From: Gemmobacter aquatilis | GTDB taxonomy: Bacteria; Pseudomonadota; Alphaproteobacteria; Rhodobacterales; Rhodobacteraceae | Direction of reading: 5' to 3' | Assembly: GCF_900110025.1 (NCBI RefSeq) | Contig: NZ_FOCE01000006.1 | Span: 1 to 64,000, forward strand | Length of the DNA: 64,000 nucleotides | Part shown: piece after piece, positions 1 to 8,184 of the stretch | How positions within the stretch are numbered: the first letter of the stretch is position 1 | Layout of the letters: each line of letters starts with the position of its first letter | Notes under the pieces: model-generated | Told to the model about the DNA's origin: nothing | What the model saw: the letters and a program-made list of their open reading frames with translations, nothing else | Databases searched by the model: none | Made by a program: the position numbers and the translations under genes

Positions 1-266
1 TGCCGTTCAGCGCCTCGGGCGGGGCGTTGCTGTTCCACCTCTTGAGCAAGCTCTACGAACGCACAAGCGTCATCATCACTACAAACCTCAGCTTCAGCGA
101 ATGGGCAACCGTATTCGGCGACGCCAAGATGACCACCGCCCTGCTTGATCGTCTTACCCACCGCTGCCACATCCTTGAGACCGGAAACGACAGCTTCCGC
201 TTCAAGGCAAGCTCAGCAGTAGCCAAAACGAAAAGGGAGGCCACGCATGCCTTGACCCCAGCATAA
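1..266 (+). CDS. istB: IS21-family transposition helper ATPase IstB, C-terminal fragment (starts before window)
   Basis: This is the last ~88 residues of an IstB-type AAA+ ATPase, the helper of the IstA transposase in IS21-family elements. The visible part contains SASGG, then [13 protein letters not shown] with the sensor-type TTN, followed by DRLTHRCHI, the usual IstB C-terminal pattern. The gene enters from before base 1 in the frame starting at base 3 and stops at 264-266, about 75 bp inside the element's end. The upstream istA gene would lie outside the window. Recognition is by motif only but the pattern is characteristic. Confidence 0.88.
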   Translation, partial: PFSASGGALLFHLLSKLYERTSVIITTNLSFSEWATVFGDAKMTTALLDRLTHRCHILETGNDSFRFKASSAVAKTKREATHALTPA

Positions 267-341
267 CCCGCAGAACATAACCTTCAGGCGGGTCAATTCT
301 CGATGAAAACCCCGGGTCACTTCTGGGTGGAAATCAACACA
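1..341 (+). mobile_element. Right end of an IS21-family insertion sequence
   Basis: After the istB stop codon come two similar subterminal direct repeats, gggtcaattctcg at 289-301 and gggtcacttctgg at 314-326, and then the terminus ggaaatcaacaca ending near 339-343. IS21-type ends begin TG and end CA with such internal repeats. Coding sequence of a DNA methyltransferase resumes directly after this point, so the element has inserted into that gene. The exact last base cannot be fixed without the left end and the target duplication. Confidence 0.8.
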
Positions 342-342
342 C

Positions 343-2032
343 ACGGTTATTATCGGCGAGAACTTCCATGTGCTCGAGGCGCTGACTTACACCCATCGCG
401 GCAAGATCGACGCCATCTACATCGACCCGCCGTACAATTCAGGTGCCAGCGACTGGAAATACAACAACGACTACGTTGAGAAAGACGACCTGTACCGACA
501 TTCAAAATGGCTTGCGATGATGGAGCGGCGCTTAAAGGTCGCAGGTGAACTTCTGAACCCACAGAATAGCGTCCTCGTTGTTGCTATCGACGACAAGGAG
601 TTTTCGAGGCTTGCCTTACTTCTCGAGCAGGTTTTTCCCGAGGCAAGACAGGAAATGATCACTTCAGTGATCAACCCTCGTGGGAAGTACCGTCAGGGCG
701 AATTCGCGCGGTGCGAGGAATATCTCTTCTTCCTATCCTTTGGCTCGGCAAAGGCTCTTGGTGAGCCGGACGACGATTTTGGCGCCGGGGCGACGGTCAG
801 TTGGAGAACACTGCGCCGCAGTGATCTTTCGTCTGCGAGAGGTACAAAGAAGGGCGGAACGGGGCAGTTCTATCCGATCTACATAAACAGCTCAGGAAAG
901 ATCGAGAAGGTCGGTGATCCGTTGGAGCACGGGGTCGAACGATCATTAGCACCATCTTTGCCGAACTGCGTTGCGGTTTTTCCGATTAGAGACGACGGCA
1001 CCGAGATGAACTGGGGCCTTACTGCCCCATCGCTGAATGACTTGCTGGCAAAGGGGTATGTGCGAGTTGGCAGGGCGACCCCCGACAAGCCGCAAAAATA
1101 CGAGATCTCGTATCTGACTTCGGGACGCATCGCTGACATTGAAACTGGAAGAGCCAAGGTCTTTGGGCGCGGGAAAGACGGCAGCGTGATCGCGAGATAC
1201 GAGTCAAGCAAGATCAAAATGCCGGTATCAACGTGGGCACGGCCATCACACAATGCAGAGATTTGTGGAACAGACCTCCTCAAGAGCTTGATCGGAGAAC
1301 GAGCCTTTCCATTTCCCAAGAGCCTGTTCGCTGTGGAGGATTGTCTGCGCCTCTTTATCGCCGACAAACCCCAAGCCACCATCCTCGACTTCTTCTCCGG
1401 CTCCGGCACGACCGCCCATGCCGTCATGCGGCTGAACCGTCAAGATGGCGGGCGGCGGCAGTGCATCTCGGTCACCAACAACGAAGTGGAGGCCGACGAA
1501 CAGGCGGCCCTGCGCAAGGCGGGCCTGCGTCCGGGTGACACGGACTGGGAGAAGTGGGGCATCTGCGACTACATCACCAAGCCGCGGATCGCCGCCGCCA
1601 TCACCGGCAAGACGCCAGAGGGAAAGGACATCGCTGGCGACTACAAGTTCACCGACGAATTCCCGATGGCCGAGGGGTTCGAGGAGAACGCCGAGTTCTT
1701 CACGCTGACCTACGAATCCCATATCGCCGTCGGCGCGAACTTCGCCTTCCAGCGCATCGCCCCCCTGCTGTGGATGCGGGCGGGGTCGGAGGGGCGCCGG
1801 ATCGACGAGCTGCCCGCCAATGGATGGGCTGTGGCCGATACCTATGGGCTTCTGGTCGACCTGGACCGCGCAGGCGCCTTCTGCGACGCCGTAGCCGCGC
1901 AGGGTGGCCTATGTGGTGACCGACGACGACCGCCGTTTCCAGGCGGTGGCCCGCGCGCTGCCGGACGGGGTCGAGCCGGTAAGGCTCTACGAGTCCTACC
2001 TTTCCAATTTTCGCTTTTCGATGGGCCGCTGA
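343..2032 (+). pseudogene. mod: Type III (or related) N6-adenine methyltransferase Mod, 5' truncated and frameshifted
   Basis: The reading frame resumes right after the insertion sequence with VIIGENFHVLEAL and then carries motif IV DPPYNSG and, late in the protein, motif I DFFSGSGTTAHAV, the order of beta-class Mod subunits. The N-terminus is missing because the IS21-type element interrupts it. Near 1903-1906 the original frame is lost: the frame in use runs on into unrelated sequence, whereas the +1 frame continues as VAYVVTDDDRRFQAVARAL and stops at 2030-2032, four bases before res. The original product was a DNA methyltransferase that also supplies target recognition to Res. Both lesions suggest it is inactive, though a sequencing error at the frameshift cannot be excluded. 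Confidence 0.85.
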
Positions 2033-2035
2033 GCC

Positions 2036-4621
2036 ATGAAGTTTACCCTCAAGGACTATCAGGAAGAGGCCGTCGGCAAGGTTCTGGTGAACCTCAAGAA
2101 GGCGTCGAAGCGCTGGCGCGAGGACGGGGACAAGCACGCCTTCTCGCTGACGGCGACCACGGGCGCGGGCAAGACCGTCATGGCGGCGGCAGTATTCGAG
2201 GCGCTGTTCCACGGTGACGACAATTACGACATCGAGCCCGATCCGGGTGCCGTGGTGATCTGGTTCAGCGACGATCCGTCGCTCAACGAACAGTCGCGGT
2301 ACCGGCTGCTCGAAGCATCGGACCGGCTGTCGATCTCGGACCTGGTGGTTGTGCAGAACACCTTTCAGCGCGAGGCGCTGGAACCGGGCAAGATCTATTT
2401 CCTGAACACGCAGAAGCTGAGCAAATCGAGCCTTCTCGTGCGCGGGCGCGATCAGGACGAACATGCAAACCCGGACGCGCCGCCTCTGCCGATGCCGGAC
2501 AGCCGCTCCTGGACGATCTGGGACACGATCCAGAACACGATCGACGATCCGGCCCTGACGCTTTACCTCGTGCTGGACGAGGCGCATCGCGGCATGCGCG
2601 CGAGCACAGGTGCGGGCGAGAAAACCACCATCGTCAAGCGCCTGATCAACGGTTCGGGGTCTGTGCCCGGCATTCCCGTGGTCTGGGGCATCTCCGCTAC
2701 GGTCGAGCGGTTCAACGCGGCCATGTCCGACATGCAGGGACGCGCAACGCTGCCCAACGTCGTCGTGGATTCGGGAAAGGTGCAGGCATCAGGTCTGCTA
2801 AAGGACACCATCATCCTCGACGTGCCTAAGGAGGCCGGGCAGTTCGATACCGTGCTGGTGCGGCGTGGCACCGACAAGCTGAAGGAAATCTCTGCCGCAT
2901 GGGCAGCATATGGCGCACAGCAGAGCGATGCCGGTGTGGTGCTGCCGCTGATGGTGCTGCAGGTGCCGAATGCGCCGGATCACAATGACATCGGCAAGGC
3001 TCTGGACACGATCTTCACCCAGTGGCCGGAGTTGCCCGAAGATGCGGTGGCGCACGTCTTTGGCGAACACTCGACTCAGACCTTCGGACGCCACAGCGTG
3101 CCCTACATCTCACCCGAACGGGTGCAGGACTCGACATGGGTCCGGGTTCTGATCGCGAAGGACGCCATCAGTACGGGTTGGGACTGCCCACGCGCCGAAG
3201 TCATGGTCTCGTTCCGGCCTGCACGGGACAAGACGCACATCACGCAGCTTCTCGGGCGGATGGTGCGCACTCCGCTTGCGCGCCGGATCCCAGGCAATGA
3301 CCGATTGAACTCGGTGGACTGCCTTCTGCCGTTCTTCGACGAGGCATCGGTCAAGGACGTCGCCAAGGCGCTGATGTCAGGCGGGGATGGAGGCGACGAT
3401 CTCCCCGGCCGCCGCGTGTTGATCAACCCGGTGGAACTGAAGCCTAACCCGGCAATCCCCGAGGGTGTCTGGGACAAGCTGCTTGCACTTCCGTCACAGA
3501 CACTGCCGAAGCGGCATGCGCGCCCTGTAAAGCGGCTGACTTCTCTCGCACACGAGCTGGCGGTCGATGGCCTGCTGGCAGATGCGGGGAAGCTGGCCCA
3601 TTCAGAAATGCACAAAGTGCTGAACGGCATCCGCGCGCGCTACAAGACCGAAATTGAGGCCGCCCGAAAATCTGTCATGACAGTCGAGGGCAAGAGCCTG
3701 AAAGCCGACCTGAAGGGCGGCGCGATGACCTTCGACGACTTTCTAGAAGAGGCTGACTACGCCGTCATCGAGGACGCCTACCGCCGTGCCGGTCGGGCGA
3801 TCAGCCCCGATCTTGCAACGACATACAGCGATTACCTCGCTCGGCTCGAAGGCAAAACCGACGACATGGAAACGGCGCTCATGGAGGCGCATGTCAGTAT
3901 CGCAGCCTTGGGCCTGGTCCCACAGGTTCGTGAAACGCTCGAGGCTGAAGCCGAGAAGCTCGCCAATCAGTGGCTCACCCGGTTCCGCGTCGAGATCAAG
4001 GATCTGTCCGACGAACGCCAGGACGTCTATCGCCAGATCAGAGAGATGAGCGCCAATCCGATGGATGTGGACCTTGCTCGCCCGACATCATGGATGCAGG
4101 CGACCACAATCCGCGAGGCGAACGGCACCGAAACACCCCTCCCGACCTTCGAGAGACATCTTCTCTGTGATGAGCAGGGCCTGTTCCCCGAGGATTTCAA
4201 TTCCTGGGAGGGCGAAGTGGTCCGAGCTGAGCTTGGGCGTTCAGGCACCGTCGCATGGTATCGTAACCCGTCGCGCGCCAGCCAGGACTCGCTTGGGATC
4301 ATCTATGACGATGGCGGGGAGCCGAAGATTGTGCGGCCAGACTTCGTGTTTTTTGGTCAACAAGGCGACGGCACATTCACGGCAGACATCGTTGATCCGC
4401 ACGGCATCCAGTTCGGTGATGCCATCCCAAAGTTGAAGGGCCTTGCCCAGTATGCAGAACGCTTCGGCGACCAGTATAGACGGATAGATGCGGTCGCGAA
4501 GATCGGCGATACATTCAGGGTCCTTGACCTGAAGGAAGCGGCAACGCGTGCAGCAGTCTTGGCTGCCGCATCCATCAAGGCGCTATATGAGGGGGCGCAT
4601 GCGTCGGACTACTTGGTCTGA
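2036..4621 (+). CDS. res: Type III restriction enzyme Res subunit (DEAD/DEAH helicase-endonuclease)
   Basis: This 861-residue protein is the ATP-dependent translocase/nuclease partner of Mod. Walker A TTGAGKT lies at residues 41-47 and the Walker B DEAH box at 181-184. A helicase motif VI-like stretch (ITQLLGRMVRTP) lies in the second RecA domain. The C-terminal part has acidic and lysine residues (VRPDFVFF, then ADIVDPHG) that may be the PD-(D/E)XK-like nuclease, which I cannot prove by eye. ATG 2036 starts three bases after the original mod stop codon, so the two were one operon. The frame is open throughout. Since type III Res needs Mod for target recognition, the protein is probably harmless but functionless here unless another Mod is present. 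Confidence 0.88.
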   Translation: MKFTLKDYQEEAVGKVLVNLKKASKRWREDGDKHAFSLTATTGAGKTVMAAAVFEALFHGDDNYDIEPDPGAVVIWFSDDPSLNEQSRYRLLEASDRLSISDLVVVQNTFQREALEPGKIYFLNTQKLSKSSLLVRGRDQDEHANPDAPPLPMPDSRSWTIWDTIQNTIDDPALTLYLVLDEAHRGMRASTGAGEKTTIVKRLINGSGSVPGIPVVWGISATVERFNAAMSDMQGRATLPNVVVDSGKVQASGLLKDTIILDVPKEAGQFDTVLVRRGTDKLKEISAAWAAYGAQQSDAGVVLPLMVLQVPNAPDHNDIGKALDTIFTQWPELPEDAVAHVFGEHSTQTFGRHSVPYISPERVQDSTWVRVLIAKDAISTGWDCPRAEVMVSFRPARDKTHITQLLGRMVRTPLARRIPGNDRLNSVDCLLPFFDEASVKDVAKALMSGGDGGDDLPGRRVLINPVELKPNPAIPEGVWDKLLALPSQTLPKRHARPVKRLTSLAHELAVDGLLADAGKLAHSEMHKVLNGIRARYKTEIEAARKSVMTVEGKSLKADLKGGAMTFDDFLEEADYAVIEDAYRRAGRAISPDLATTYSDYLARLEGKTDDMETALMEAHVSIAALGLVPQVRETLEAEAEKLANQWLTRFRVEIKDLSDERQDVYRQIREMSANPMDVDLARPTSWMQATTIREANGTETPLPTFERHLLCDEQGLFPEDFNSWEGEVVRAELGRSGTVAWYRNPSRASQDSLGIIYDDGGEPKIVRPDFVFFGQQGDGTFTADIVDPHGIQFGDAIPKLKGLAQYAERFGDQYRRIDAVAKIGDTFRVLDLKEAATRAAVLAAASIKALYEGAHASDYLV

Positions 4622-4895
4622 GCCGTTCTTTTTTTCGATTTGAGCGGCGCGCGGCAGGCGTGTGCCATTCCAAAGGTTAAGTGTCAGCGCGGGCGCAATA
4701 TATCACAAAAACGGACACTTACACGGCATAACCGGAAAGTGTCCGGTTAACAGGTCCGGAGAATATCGGCCCGGAGAGAACGCCCGTGCACCTTTCCGGG
4801 CGTGGGCCGGTTAAGAGCCCCTCCCGCATAACCCCCGAAAACAACGGAAAAATCCGGCCGCAGCAGGATCGGGAGAACACTTTCGCTGGGGCAAG

Positions 4896-4911
4896 TGGCG
4901 GAGCCGAAGGG
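4896..4911 (+). repeat. attL: 16-bp copy of the tRNA-Ser 3' end
   Basis: The word tggcggagccgaaggg is identical to 17125-17140, the 3'-terminal 16 nt (including the encoded CCA) of tRNA-Ser(GCT). Flanking bases differ on both sides. Together with an integrase gene next to the intact tRNA, this defines the ends of an integrated element of about 12.2 kb. Confidence 0.92.
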
Positions 4912-4945
4912 TGTGCCAGACATGAGTGAAATCAATCACTTGCGC

Positions 4946-5005
4946 TGTCAAACGGCACAAAACCGTTCCGTTGTTTTCCAAGGGATTTTCTGGCGTTTGT
5001 CAAAC
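4946..5005 (+). promoter_or_regulatory. Candidate integrase arm sites near attL
   Basis: The word TGTCAAAC occurs at 4946-4953 and 4998-5005, 35 and 87 bp inside attL. The same word recurs twice as an inverted pair just inside attR (17053-17060 and 17072-17079). The ten bases caaaccgcct are also shared (5001-5010 and 17078-17087). Short repeats flanking the core are typical of arm-type sites for tyrosine recombinases. Binding is inferred. Confidence 0.5.
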
Positions 5006-5037
5006 CGCCTGCGGGGCCTCAGTGAGAGGACGCGCAA

Positions 5038-7440
5038 ATGGAACTGCGACACGACGATTTCGACGAGATGCTGGGTGGCCCTGAAAAAGTAAGAGCCGCT
5101 GCGGCTGGTCCCCGCAACGGCTCTGAATTCAAACAGGAAAGCATTCCTACCGAAAAAGATACCGCAGCATCGCCTGTTGCGCAAGAAGCGGATGATTTCG
5201 ACGATCTGTTGGGCGCAGCCCCGGTTTTTTGCCCTGATGCACCGATCTGGACGGCGTGGCGCGAAGAGTCGCGTGGCGGGCGCGTCACGAAAGTGCCCTA
5301 TCGCACGACTGTCGATAATTCGGCGTCCGATGACCCATCAACATGGATCACGCGCGCCGAAGCCCGAAATGTAGCCGCACGTCTGAAGACTGACGGGCGT
5401 AAAGGCACTGGGGTGTTCCTTGGCGGTGACACTGATCTTCTCTTGGGCGGCGTTGACCTCGACTCCTGCTATGATCCCGTTACGCGCGTGTTGGAGCCGT
5501 GGGCGCAGGCTGTCGTTGACCGCTTTGCGTCCTATGCTGAGGTCAGCCCCAGCGGGCAAGGCGTGAAAGTGTTCTTCCACTACCGCGCCGACGATCTGGA
5601 ACCGCTGCGGACAGTAATGAAAACCAAATGGTCTAAGGTTTGGTCGCGCGGCACCCATCTGGAAATCGCGCTACATCTGGGCGGGCGCTATTTCGCGGTT
5701 ACGGATCTACGCTTTGCCGGTAGCCCTTGCGCGGTGACTGTCGTTGATCGCGCCACCCTGCTTTGGCTGATTGAGGATGCAGGCCCCGCATTCAAGGGTG
5801 CGAAGGGTAAGGCAGATGGTGACGACAAGGGCCGCGACGAGTCACGTTCAGGTCGCGCATTCAAGGTGGCCGGTGACTGCCGCCGCGCGGGTATGGATCT
5901 GACCGGCTATCGCGCGGAATTGGGTAAAGATCCCGACCTTGCGGAATGGGCGAAGGATGCGCGGCAGGTGAAGCGCGCATGGGAACGGACGCGTCCGACT
6001 GACACCACAGAAGATGACTTTGAGGATCTGGGCGTTGACCTGATGGGCTTCGCTATGACCGAAGACGGCGTAGCACGGGCGTTCACAGAGGTTCACGCAG
6101 ACCGCCTGCGCTTCTGCCATTCGTCAGGCCGCTGGCATGTTTGGACGGGCACCCACTGGCGGAAGGAAGAGACGCGCCTTGCCTTCAACTGGGCGCGTGA
6201 GACGGCGCGCCAGCGCGCCGCCGCTGATCCGTTGTCCAAGGATGCGAAAAACCTTGCAAAAGCTGCCTTTGCATCTGCCGTTGAACGATTTGCCCAAGCT
6301 GATCGCGCATTCGCCGCCACGGCTGACGCATGGGATTCCGACCATTGGCTCTTGGGAACACCTGGCGGCACCGTTGATCTCCGCACGGGTGCGCTGCGGG
6401 ACTCCCGGCAAGAGGAAATGATCACAAAGACAACGGCAGCGGCACCTATTCCGCTGGATTCGTTCGACGCATTGCGGGATTGCCCCCGCTGGCTGGCCTT
6501 CCTCGATTTCGCCACGGGCGGCGATGCCGAAGCGATCCGCTTCCTGCAACAGTGGTTCGGCTACTCTCTGACTGGCGACACGCGGGAAGAGGCGCTGCTT
6601 TTTGTGCATGGTATCGGCGGTAGCGGCAAATCCACCGCGATCAACACCATGGCCGCGCTGCTGGGCGATTACGCCACTGCGGTTGATACAGAGACAATTA
6701 CAGCCCAGAAGCACGGGCGACATTCCACCGAAATCGCCCGCTTGCATGGCGCGCGCATGGCCTATGCAAGTGAGACGGAGGCGGGCCGCGCTTGGGCTGA
6801 GAACCGTATCAAGCAGTTGACGGGCGGCGATACCATGACCGCGCGATTCATGCGGCAGGATGATTTCGAATTTAAGCCACAACTGAAGCTGGTTGTCGTC
6901 GGGAACAACAAGCCAGCCTTCGCAAATGTAGATGGCGCGATCAAACGCCGCTTCAACGTGATGCCCTTTGACCAGAAGCCCGACCAGCCTGACCATGGCC
7001 TGAAGGATGCCTTACGTGAAGAGTTTTCGGGCATCCTGTCATGGGCAACTCAGGGTTGTCTGGATTGGCAGCGCAATGGGCTGATCCGGCCCGCGATCAT
7101 GCGCGAAACGACCGCCGAATACTTAGACGAAATGGACACCTTCACTAACTGGATTGGAGATCGGTGCGAGACTGGCGCGCGATATGCCGCCACGACCGAA
7201 GACCTGTTTGACTCGTGGTCATGGTATGCGCGCCAGAATGGCGAAGAGCCGGGGAACAAGCGTGGTGACTTCCCGCAGCGGATGCGAGAGCGCGGCTTTG
7301 TTCCTGTCAATCGTGCTGCCGGTATTCGTGGCAGGGGATGGAAGGGCCTGCGCATCGCCCCCCAGCCTGATCACAGCGACAATTTCGACGACCTTGGACA
7401 CTCCCAAGTGACGGAGGGTGAGAAGTGCGTAACCCACTGA
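5038..7440 (+). CDS. Primase-helicase (primase/polymerase-like N-terminus, P4/D5-type SF3 helicase C-terminus)
   Basis: This 800-residue replication protein of the element begins with a region resembling bifunctional primase/polymerase domains, with GVDLD and candidate catalytic Asp140 and Asp142. A linker follows, then a D5-type superfamily 3 helicase with Walker A GIGGSGKS at residues 525-532 and a VVVGNNKP motif. It probably primes and unwinds the element's own replication, as the alpha protein does in satellite P4. Unusually, an acidic motif of the type DDFDDLLG occurs four times (near residues 6, 54, 332 and close to the C-terminus) and again at the start of the next protein. ATG 5038 is preceded by GAGAGGA at about eight bases. 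Confidence 0.88.
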   Translation: MELRHDDFDEMLGGPEKVRAAAAGPRNGSEFKQESIPTEKDTAASPVAQEADDFDDLLGAAPVFCPDAPIWTAWREESRGGRVTKVPYRTTVDNSASDDPSTWITRAEARNVAARLKTDGRKGTGVFLGGDTDLLLGGVDLDSCYDPVTRVLEPWAQAVVDRFASYAEVSPSGQGVKVFFHYRADDLEPLRTVMKTKWSKVWSRGTHLEIALHLGGRYFAVTDLRFAGSPCAVTVVDRATLLWLIEDAGPAFKGAKGKADGDDKGRDESRSGRAFKVAGDCRRAGMDLTGYRAELGKDPDLAEWAKDARQVKRAWERTRPTDTTEDDFEDLGVDLMGFAMTEDGVARAFTEVHADRLRFCHSSGRWHVWTGTHWRKEETRLAFNWARETARQRAAADPLSKDAKNLAKAAFASAVERFAQADRAFAATADAWDSDHWLLGTPGGTVDLRTGALRDSRQEEMITKTTAAAPIPLDSFDALRDCPRWLAFLDFATGGDAEAIRFLQQWFGYSLTGDTREEALLFVHGIGGSGKSTAINTMAALLGDYATAVDTETITAQKHGRHSTEIARLHGARMAYASETEAGRAWAENRIKQLTGGDTMTARFMRQDDFEFKPQLKLVVVGNNKPAFANVDGAIKRRFNVMPFDQKPDQPDHGLKDALREEFSGILSWATQGCLDWQRNGLIRPAIMRETTAEYLDEMDTFTNWIGDRCETGARYAATTEDLFDSWSWYARQNGEEPGNKRGDFPQRMRERGFVPVNRAAGIRGRGWKGLRIAPQPDHSDNFDDLGHSQVTEGEKCVTH

Positions 7441-7462
7441 AATCAAACAAAGCGAACAGATT

Positions 7463-7567
7463 GAGTCACATCTGGTCACATCCATTCCGCATGAACGCTC
7501 TTACGCACGCGTATGCGCGCGCGTGCATAGGGCAACTAACCGGAACCGATGTGACTAGATGTGACTC
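7463..7567. repeat. 20-bp inverted repeat with iteron-like ATGTGAC words and an alternating purine-pyrimidine core
   Basis: The arm at 7463-7482 is the reverse complement of 7548-7567 with one mismatch. Each arm holds two ATGTGAC words exactly 10 bp apart: 7465-7471 and 7475-7481 on the minus strand, 7549-7555 and 7559-7565 on the plus strand. The 65-bp centre contains an alternating tract (gcgtatgcgcgcgcgtgcat, 7509-7528). The position between the primase gene and the small terminase gene suits either a replication origin bound by the primase or a cos/pac site bound by TerS. Neither is proven. Confidence 0.75.
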
Positions 7568-7656
7568 GGTTCCTTCCCGCCGCCACCGCCTTGCGGGGTC
7601 CGCTGAGCCGCATGGTATTTCTCTTCACAAGATTTTTCGGAATCGGGAATCCTGCG

Positions 7657-8184
7657 ATGTATGATGATTTCGACGATTTGCTCGGCACAACCGCGCACGA
7701 AAACACACCTGCCCCCCTGCCGATTGAAATGGACGAAAGAGGCATGGCGGCGCTGATGCGGCTTTCTCTGTCGCAAGTTCGCACCAAAGCACGGGAAGGC
7801 TTGTTCGTTCGCAGCGGACGCGGGCGCTATGATGTGGCCGAAAGCCTTGGGCGCTATATCGAGCATCTGCGCTCTGTCGCTTCCCGCTCTGGGGGGCGAC
7901 CGTCTGCTGTCGGTGATGCTGACGACCTACGGGCCGAAAAGCTGCGGCTCACCCGCGCTCAGGCCGACAAGGAGGAAACCCGCGTCGCCCGTGAGCGTGG
8001 CGAACTGGTGCCCGCCGATGCCGTCACCCGTGAATGGGCATCCCTGCTGCGCGATCTGCGCAATGCGCTGCTGGCAGTGCCTTCCCGCTGTGGCGCAACG
8101 CTGGGGCATCTGACCGCCACCGACATTGCGACGATAGACCACGAGATCCGCACAGCCTTGGAAGGTGTAGCCCATGGGAATTGA
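7657..8184 (+). CDS. Small terminase subunit-like protein (Nu1-type)
   Basis: This 175-residue protein starts MYDDFDDLLG and then shows a helix-turn-helix-like region (ALMRLSLSQVRTKAREG). A glycine-rich, helical middle (DDLRAEKLRLTRAQADKEE) and a C-terminal helical part follow. This is the layout of Nu1-type small terminases, which recognise the packaging site and hand DNA to TerL. An upstream in-frame start at 7561 exists, but ATG 7657 with gggaat nine bases before it gives a product beginning with the motif shared with the primase. Its end overlaps the terL start by 11 bp, supporting translational coupling and the TerS assignment. Sequence similarity alone is weak. Confidence 0.72.
   Translation: MYDDFDDLLGTTAHENTPAPLPIEMDERGMAALMRLSLSQVRTKAREGLFVRSGRGRYDVAESLGRYIEHLRSVASRSGGRPSAVGDADDLRAEKLRLTRAQADKEETRVARERGELVPADAVTREWASLLRDLRNALLAVPSRCGATLGHLTATDIATIDHEIRTALEGVAHGN

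Larger units (their letters stand above)
4622..5037. other. Gene-free junction between res and the integrated element
   Basis: No credible coding frame is seen. The stretch holds an 8-bp inverted repeat (taaccgga at 4729-4736, tccggtta at 4742-4749), the attL copy of the tRNA-Ser 3' end at 4896-4911, and two TGTCAAAC words at 4946-4953 and 4998-5005. A GAGAGGA ribosome-binding sequence lies just before the primase ATG at 5038. Several gtgtcc/ggacac words around 4680-4745 may be regulatory. Confidence 0.7.

Noticed and set aside
4311-4328. Further att-like word atggcgggga/gccgaagatt inside res
   Set aside because: It differs from the att core by an inserted base and at the end, and is in the middle of an intact coding sequence.
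7425-7664. 79-codon plus-strand frame between primase and small terminase
   Set aside because: Its frame crosses the inverted repeat and runs into the terS start; composition and sequence look non-coding, though a GTG with a GAGGG site exists.
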